Positions 6,662-9,019 of a stretch of 9,019 nucleotides of DNA are shown piece after piece. A program made the translations under genes and the position numbers. How positions within the stretch are numbered: position 1 is the stretch's first letter; the number at the start of each line of letters is the position of its first letter. The notes beneath the pieces are model-generated. The model ran no database searches and had not been told where the DNA came from. It saw only the letters and a program-made list of their open reading frames with translations. The DNA is from CAYXPG01 sp964564845 (GTDB lineage Bacteria > Planctomycetota > Phycisphaerae > Sedimentisphaerales > Anaerobacaceae): NCBI GenBank assembly GCA_964564845.1, contig CAZMCN010000088.1, positions 1 to 9,019 of the forward strand, written 5' to 3'.

Positions 6662-6838
6662 TAAATCAAACTAAAGCTTTACGGATTTTGCTACCGATGA
6701 GCGTTGGCCAGGGAATATTGAGAAGGTTAATTTGGTAAATATTTTGGCTGCTATACATTTTTTTAGCGTGCAACACCTTTTATTAAAAGCAGTTACAAAA
6801 ACTAAGTAAAAATACTTAAAAAAAATTCAAAAAAAGTG
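6662..6838. other. Spacer after the Stn-type operon, with a weak candidate terminator
   Basis: No gene is seen. A possible weak terminator spans 6707-6764: GCC with GGC and AATATT with AATATT across an 18-base loop, then a run of seven T at 6758-6764. The stem is AT-rich and interrupted, so confidence is low. The last 30 bases (about 6808-6838) are A-tract rich and may act as an UP element for the promoter at 6839. Confidence 0.3.
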
Positions 6839-6867
6839 TTGACGAACAAGAATTGTTTCTATATAGT
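6839..6867 (+). promoter_or_regulatory. Promoter P1 with PerR-like operator (drives small RNA)
   Basis: TTGACG (6839-6844), a 17-base spacer and TATAGT (6862-6867) predict a start near 6874. The spacer shares most of its sequence with promoter P2: over 29 bases, 24 are identical. The operator here is less symmetric than P2's (AGAA-TTGT-TTCT at 6849-6860; the right half is the better conserved). A-tracts precede the -35. It probably answers to the same regulator as P2, perhaps more weakly. Confidence 0.7.
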
Positions 6868-6873
6868 ATTATA

Positions 6874-6951
6874 CAGAGGACCTTAAAAAAGCATTTAACA
6901 GGGCTGGGTATTTTCTCCTCTCCCTCCGCTGCCTGGCCCTGTTTTTATTTT
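6874..6951 (+). ncRNA. Candidate small regulatory RNA, about 78 nt, with C-rich loop
   Basis: The start is predicted from promoter P1 and the end from the terminator at 6899-6951. There is no ATG-initiated frame of any length. The 5' part (6874-6898) is A-rich and apparently unstructured. The terminator stem carries a 19-base pyrimidine loop (6911-6929) with CTCCTCTCCCTCC inside, complementary to ribosome binding sites. C-rich single-stranded loops are the target-contact sites of several known sRNAs in stress and iron responses, such as Bacillus FsrA. Seven loop bases, CCTCCGC (6923-6929), are perfectly complementary to 7460-7466, the ribosome site of the first gene of the perR operon. The existence of the RNA is an inference from promoter plus terminator. 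Confidence 0.6.
6899..6951 (+). terminator. Intrinsic terminator of the small RNA
   Basis: CAGGGCTGGGTA (6899-6910) pairs with TGCCTGGCCCTG (6930-6941) over 12 positions, counting three G-U pairs, and is followed by TTTTTATTTT (6942-6951). Confidence 0.75.
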
Positions 6952-7101
6952 AAGGGCATATAAATAACAACGCTGTGCAGATTTTTGAGCACTTCCTACA
7001 GGCAGAAAAACAAGCAAGGCCGTACTCAGGCACAGATAAAAACTTAGCTGATTGAGTAACCGGTTGGACAGAAAGCAGTTGCAGGGAAGGAGGGAAGCGG
7101 G

Positions 7102-7149
7102 AAAAATTTTTTAAAATTTGTTGACAAATAGGAGTTGTTCCTATATAGT
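7102..7149 (+). promoter_or_regulatory. Promoter P2 (leader of the perR-rbr cluster) with UP element
   Basis: A perfect TTGACA (7121-7126), a 17-base spacer and TATAGT (7144-7149) predict a start near 7156. An A/T tract (7102-7119) just upstream resembles an UP element. The core is a near-copy of P1, exactly 282 bases downstream of it. The operator at 7128-7144 fills the spacer, so a bound repressor would block polymerase. Confidence 0.8.
7128..7144. promoter_or_regulatory. Palindromic operator, probable PerR box
   Basis: ATAGGA-gttgt-TCCTAT is a perfect 6-5-6 inverted repeat placed between -35 and -10. It can also be read as the 7-1-7 arrangement typical of Fur-family sites. The nearest regulator gene is the PerR-type Fur protein at 7656, which makes autoregulation likely. 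The sequence differs from the AT-rich Bacillus PerR box, so the assignment rests on position, symmetry and neighbourhood. Confidence 0.65.
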
Positions 7150-7155
7150 TATTGT

Positions 7156-7309
7156 TATGATAGTAATGAAAAAACGGGCAGGCCACAGACGGGCGATAAC
7201 CGCAAAATCAAGTTCTATGTTTTCATTCTGTTTACAAACAAGAAGAATACAGGTTGTGCATCCTAATCATCAAAATAAAAATAAAATGAGGAATGACCTG
7301 CCTGTTTTT
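7156..7309 (+). ncRNA. Candidate structured leader RNA or second small RNA
   Basis: The transcript from P2 would start near 7156 and meet terminator-like structure ending at the T run 7305-7309. The 3' strand ACCTGCCTG (7296-7304) has two mutually exclusive partners. Locally, CAGGT (7250-7254) extends through CAT, CCT and CAT pairings to 7268-7270. At long range, CGGGCAGG (7175-7182) pairs with CCTGCCTG (7297-7304). A switch between them could set termination ahead of the downstream genes. A 52-codon frame from ATG 7157, at the predicted transcript start, runs through the terminator to 7315; it has no ribosome site and is probably not translated. Confidence 0.4.
7250..7309 (+). terminator. 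Terminator-like hairpin in the perR leader
   Basis: CAGGT/ACCTG, CAT/ATG, CCT/AGG and CAT/ATG pair in succession between 7250-7270 and 7286-7300, with small bulges. CCTG and five T (7305-7309) follow. Confidence 0.4.
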
Positions 7310-7318
7310 GTTTGAATA

Positions 7319-7360
7319 AAAGCCGGGATGTCGAGGGAAAAGTCAGATACGACCGGCTTT
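7319..7360 (+). other. Perfect 8-bp stem-loop in the perR leader
   Basis: AAAGCCGG (7319-7326) pairs perfectly with CCGGCTTT (7353-7360). An alternative inner pairing is GTCG with CGAC. The stem is followed by GTTT, so it may be a weak terminator or an RNA element. Its function is unknown. Confidence 0.5.
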
Positions 7361-7367
7361 GTTTCCG

Positions 7368-7407
7368 ATAATGGGGCAGCCCGGAGGAGGGTGGCTCCAT
7401 TATTTTT
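7368..7407 (+). terminator. Intrinsic terminator upstream of the 60-residue gene
   Basis: ATAATGGGGC (7368-7377) pairs with GCTCCATTAT (7394-7403) over ten positions including one G-U, and the T run reaches 7407. It lies between promoter P2 and the first ORF, so read-through or an unseen second promoter is needed for perR expression. No good promoter is visible at 7408-7460; TTGACT (7441-7446) lacks a well-spaced -10. Confidence 0.6.
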
Positions 7408-7472
7408 ATGCGCACAAACAAGATTTATCAGTCGCCGTACTTGACTGGTTTTGGAAATTGCGGAGGTACAAA

Positions 7473-7652
7473 ATGCAACAAAATACAAAAAACAGCTTTA
7501 ATTTTCTACACAATCGTCAGATAAACAGATATAATCCACACAACTTTAATAAGAATGGCTGTCGAAGAACTAATATCAGCTTTAATGAGGAGACGGCGGT
7601 GCTTCTGATGAAGCAATTTCGAGGAAATAAAGCAGGGCCGCAAGAGCGATAA
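7473..7652 (+). CDS. Small hypothetical protein, 59 residues, upstream of perR
   Basis: I do not recognise this protein. The ATG at 7473 has the best ribosome site in the window, GCGGAGG (7460-7466), six bases upstream. Longer in-frame starts lie inside the terminator at 7368-7407 and are unlikely. The product is rich in Asn, Gln, Arg and Lys, with one Cys near residue 30, no signal peptide and no membrane segment. Its tail (about 38-59: Phe-Asn-Glu-Glu-Thr-Ala-Val-Leu-Leu-Met) could form a short helix. It ends three bases before the perR start, whose own ribosome site is poor, so translating this ORF probably drives perR translation by coupling. It may be a real small protein of the stress operon or mainly a leader peptide. 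Confidence 0.5.
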   Translation: MQQNTKNSFNFLHNRQINRYNPHNFNKNGCRRTNISFNEETAVLLMKQFRGNKAGPQER

Positions 7653-7655
7653 TCA

Positions 7656-8114
7656 ATGTCAAAGCGCAACGAACGCAACGAGTTGAAAGTCAGGATGGAG
7701 GCTTTTAAGGCAAAGTGTCGGGCTGCAGGGCTGAGAGTAACACCCCAACGAATGGCGGTCTATGAAGTGCTGATTAAAAGCAATGAGCATCCATCGGCGG
7801 AGATGGTTTTTCAAAAGGTGAAAAGGGCGCTGCCCAATGTATCTCTGGATACGGTGAACAGGACACTGCTGACATTGTATGAGATAGGTGCGGCGTTTGC
7901 CGTTGAGGGTTCGGGCGATGCGAAACGGTTCGATGGGAAGCTGAAAAGTCATCAGCATTTTAAGTGTATAAAATGCAAAAGAATTATTGATTTTCATCAT
8001 AAGCCGTTCGACAATATAGCCGTTCCGAAAAGTATCAGCAGGAGATTTACGGTGTTGAGAAAGACCGTGTATTTGGAAGGCGTCTGCGATTTATGCAGAA
8101 AGAGGGGCAGATAA
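7656..8114 (+). CDS. perR: Fur-family peroxide regulator PerR
   Basis: This 152-residue protein has the Fur-family layout: a winged helix (about 20-82, with LRVTPQRMAVYEVL and the recognition region VSLDTVNRTLLTLYEIG) followed by a metal-binding dimerisation domain. Against Bacillus PerR (His37, Asp85, His91, His93, Asp104), ligands occur here at His45, Asp93, His99, His101 and Asp112, with identical spacing (48, 6, 2, 11). The structural zinc site is Cys104, Cys107, Cys144 and Cys147, also at PerR spacing. Asp112 matters because PerR carries Asp there where Fur has Glu, and it favours peroxide sensing by iron-catalysed oxidation of the histidines. It probably represses P2, P1 and the downstream rubrerythrin. 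The ATG at 7656 lies three bases after the preceding stop, with a weak ribosome site. Fur or Zur identity is less likely. Confidence 0.88.
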   Translation: MSKRNERNELKVRMEAFKAKCRAAGLRVTPQRMAVYEVLIKSNEHPSAEMVFQKVKRALPNVSLDTVNRTLLTLYEIGAAFAVEGSGDAKRFDGKLKSHQHFKCIKCKRIIDFHHKPFDNIAVPKSISRRFTVLRKTVYLEGVCDLCRKRGR

Positions 8115-8141
8115 AAAAGACTTTTGATTAAGGGGACAAAA

Positions 8142-8714
8142 ATGGAACTGAAAGGCACACAAACGGAAAAGAATTTATTGGCGGCGTTTGCAGGTGAGTC
8201 ACAGGCGAGAAATCGCTATACGTATTTTGCCAGCCAGGCAAGAAAAGAAGGGTATATGCAGATTTCAGCTATCTTTGAGGAGACCGCCAACCAGGAAAAA
8301 GAGCACGCTAAACGTGAGTTCAAATTTCTCCGGGGCGGCGAGGTCGAAATCACAGCCACCTTTCCGGCAGGGGTCATCGGCAGCACACTTGAGAATTTAA
8401 AGGCGGCAGCGGCAGGCGAACACTACGAAACCACAGAGATGTATCCGAACTTTGCTCAGGTTGCGGACAAAGAAGGCTTTGCTGAAATAGCGGAGGTCTT
8501 CAGGAATATAGCTGTTGCCGAGAAACGTCACGAAGAAAGATATGTTGCACTGGCGAAAAATATAACCGAGGGGGCTGTCTTCAAGCGCGAAAAACCGGTA
8601 AGATGGGTGTGTAGAAACTGCGGCTATGTTTATGCGGGCAGCGAGGCCCCCGATGAGTGCCCGGCCTGTGCGCACCCGCAAAGCTATTATGAACTGGAAG
8701 CGGTCAACTACTAA
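8142..8714 (+). CDS. rbr: Rubrerythrin (NADH-linked peroxidase)
   Basis: The 190-residue protein reduces hydrogen peroxide to water in the cytoplasm of anaerobes. Its N-terminal ferritin-like four-helix domain carries the di-iron ligands Glu19, Glu52 with His55, Glu93, Glu96, and Glu127 with His130. The C-terminal rubredoxin domain (about 153-190) binds one iron through Cys157, Cys160, Cys173 and Cys176. Length is that of classical rubrerythrin. The start is ATG 8142 with AAGGGGA (8130-8136) upstream; a TTG at 8124 in the same frame has no ribosome site. It follows perR by 27 bases with no terminator between, so the two are probably co-transcribed, giving peroxide-inducible expression. Electron donors are normally reduced rubredoxin or NADH-dependent reductases, none of which is encoded here. 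Confidence 0.96.
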   Translation: MELKGTQTEKNLLAAFAGESQARNRYTYFASQARKEGYMQISAIFEETANQEKEHAKREFKFLRGGEVEITATFPAGVIGSTLENLKAAAAGEHYETTEMYPNFAQVADKEGFAEIAEVFRNIAVAEKRHEERYVALAKNITEGAVFKREKPVRWVCRNCGYVYAGSEAPDECPACAHPQSYYELEAVNY

Positions 8715-8736
8715 TAAGTCGGTCTTTTATTGCCGA

Positions 8737-8765
8737 TTGACACCACGGTTGGTTGTTGCTATTGT
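8737..8765 (+). promoter_or_regulatory. Candidate promoter of the flavodiiron gene
   Basis: A perfect TTGACA (8737-8742) is followed after 17 bases by TATTGT (8760-8765), a 4-of-6 match. The gene could have its own promoter in addition to read-through from rbr. No copy of the ATAGGA-N5-TCCTAT operator is present. Confidence 0.35.
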
Positions 8766-8807
8766 GCTATAGGTACGGCTTTCAAAAAAATAAAAAGGGG
8801 TGGAAAA

Positions 8808-9019
8808 ATGAGACAGATAAAACCGAATGTTTATTCTGTGGGCACGATTGACTGGGACAGAAGACTGTTTGACGAATTAATCCCTCTGCCCGACGGGACA
8901 AGTTATAATGCTTACCTGATAAAGGGCGGTGAAAAGACGGCGCTGCTCGATACCGTTGACCCCACCCAAACAATGCTTCTTATAGACAATATAATCAAGA
9001 TTGGGGTCGATAAAATTGA
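8808..9019 (+). CDS. fprA: Flavodiiron protein (FprA / rubredoxin:oxygen oxidoreductase type), N-terminal part cut by right edge
   Basis: About 70 residues are visible: Val-Tyr-Ser-Val-Gly, IDWDRRLFDELIPLPDGTSY, NAYLI and ALLDTVDP, the conserved start of the metallo-beta-lactamase domain of A-type flavoproteins. The iron-binding HxExD motif and the flavodoxin domain should follow outside the window. These cytoplasmic enzymes reduce O2 to water (or NO to N2O) with electrons from rubredoxin or F420. The ATG at 8808 is preceded by a G-rich AGGGGTGG segment. The gene is 93 bases after rbr in the same direction and completes an oxygen and peroxide defence cluster. Whether it carries an extra rubredoxin domain, as in flavorubredoxin (NorV), cannot be seen. 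The symbol is a family-level choice. Confidence 0.88.
   Translation, partial: MRQIKPNVYSVGTIDWDRRLFDELIPLPDGTSYNAYLIKGGEKTALLDTVDPTQTMLLIDNIIKIGVDKI

Noticed and set aside
6950..7186. Minus-strand ORF of 78 codons between P1 and P2
   Set aside because: It would be transcribed against P2 and overlaps the operator; no promoter or ribosome site supports it.
7118..7315. ORF of 65 codons overlapping promoter P2 and the leader
   Set aside because: Its first codons lie in the promoter itself, no ribosome site precedes the internal ATG at 7157, and a terminator-like hairpin and T run lie within the frame.
7339..7360. AGTCAGATACGACCGGC resembles the B12 box of cobalamin riboswitches
   Set aside because: The conserved upstream core (GCCACTG and the G-rich junction) is not found, and the downstream genes have no link to cobalamin.

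Overview
The window looks like a chromosomal segment of a strictly anaerobic bacterium. Evidence for anaerobic life is a soluble electron-bifurcating NAD(P)H/ferredoxin enzyme next to an oxygen and peroxide defence cluster (PerR, rubrerythrin, flavodiiron protein). A short secreted protein built on an RHS core motif, and the general style of the genes, would fit a planctomycete of the Phycisphaerae type. That assignment is a low-confidence inference; no rRNA or marker gene is present.

Layout. Positions 1-532 (minus strand): the N-terminal part of a signal-peptide-bearing RHS-core protein that runs off the left edge, with its promoter at 583-611. Positions 618-1917: a complete 1300-bp IS5-type insertion sequence with 17-bp terminal inverted repeats and a 4-bp TTTA target duplication. 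Its transposase carries a probable +1 frameshift near the C-terminus. Positions 1922-2270: non-coding DNA with two tandem hairpin repeat units. Positions 2279-6661: a strong promoter and a tight three-gene operon (GTG start, zero-gap junction, 4-base overlap). The operon encodes a NuoE/HydC-like subunit, a NuoF/HydB-like subunit, and a fusion of a NuoG-like ferredoxin region to a GltD/NfnB-like flavoprotein. This is the architecture of the Stn-type (Sporomusa-type) electron-bifurcating transhydrogenase, which couples NADH, NADPH and ferredoxin pools.

Positions 6662-7472 hold no convincing protein gene but are rich in signals. Two near-identical promoter/operator modules lie exactly 282 bp apart. 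The first is followed 25 bp later by a compact hairpin terminator, which defines a small RNA of about 78 nt with a C-rich loop. The second is followed by a structured leader with three terminator-like hairpins. Positions 7473-8714 encode a 60-residue unknown protein, a Fur-family regulator with the full PerR ligand set at exact PerR spacing, and rubrerythrin. The start of a flavodiiron (FprA/ROO-type) protein follows at 8808 and is cut by the right edge.

Taken together, the right half reads as a PerR-controlled oxidative stress locus in which the regulator probably controls its own leader and a neighbouring small RNA. Rubrerythrin removes peroxide and the flavodiiron protein reduces O2. The Stn-type complex to the left balances the reduced nucleotide pools. 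That it supplies electrons to the detoxification enzymes is only a possibility from proximity.
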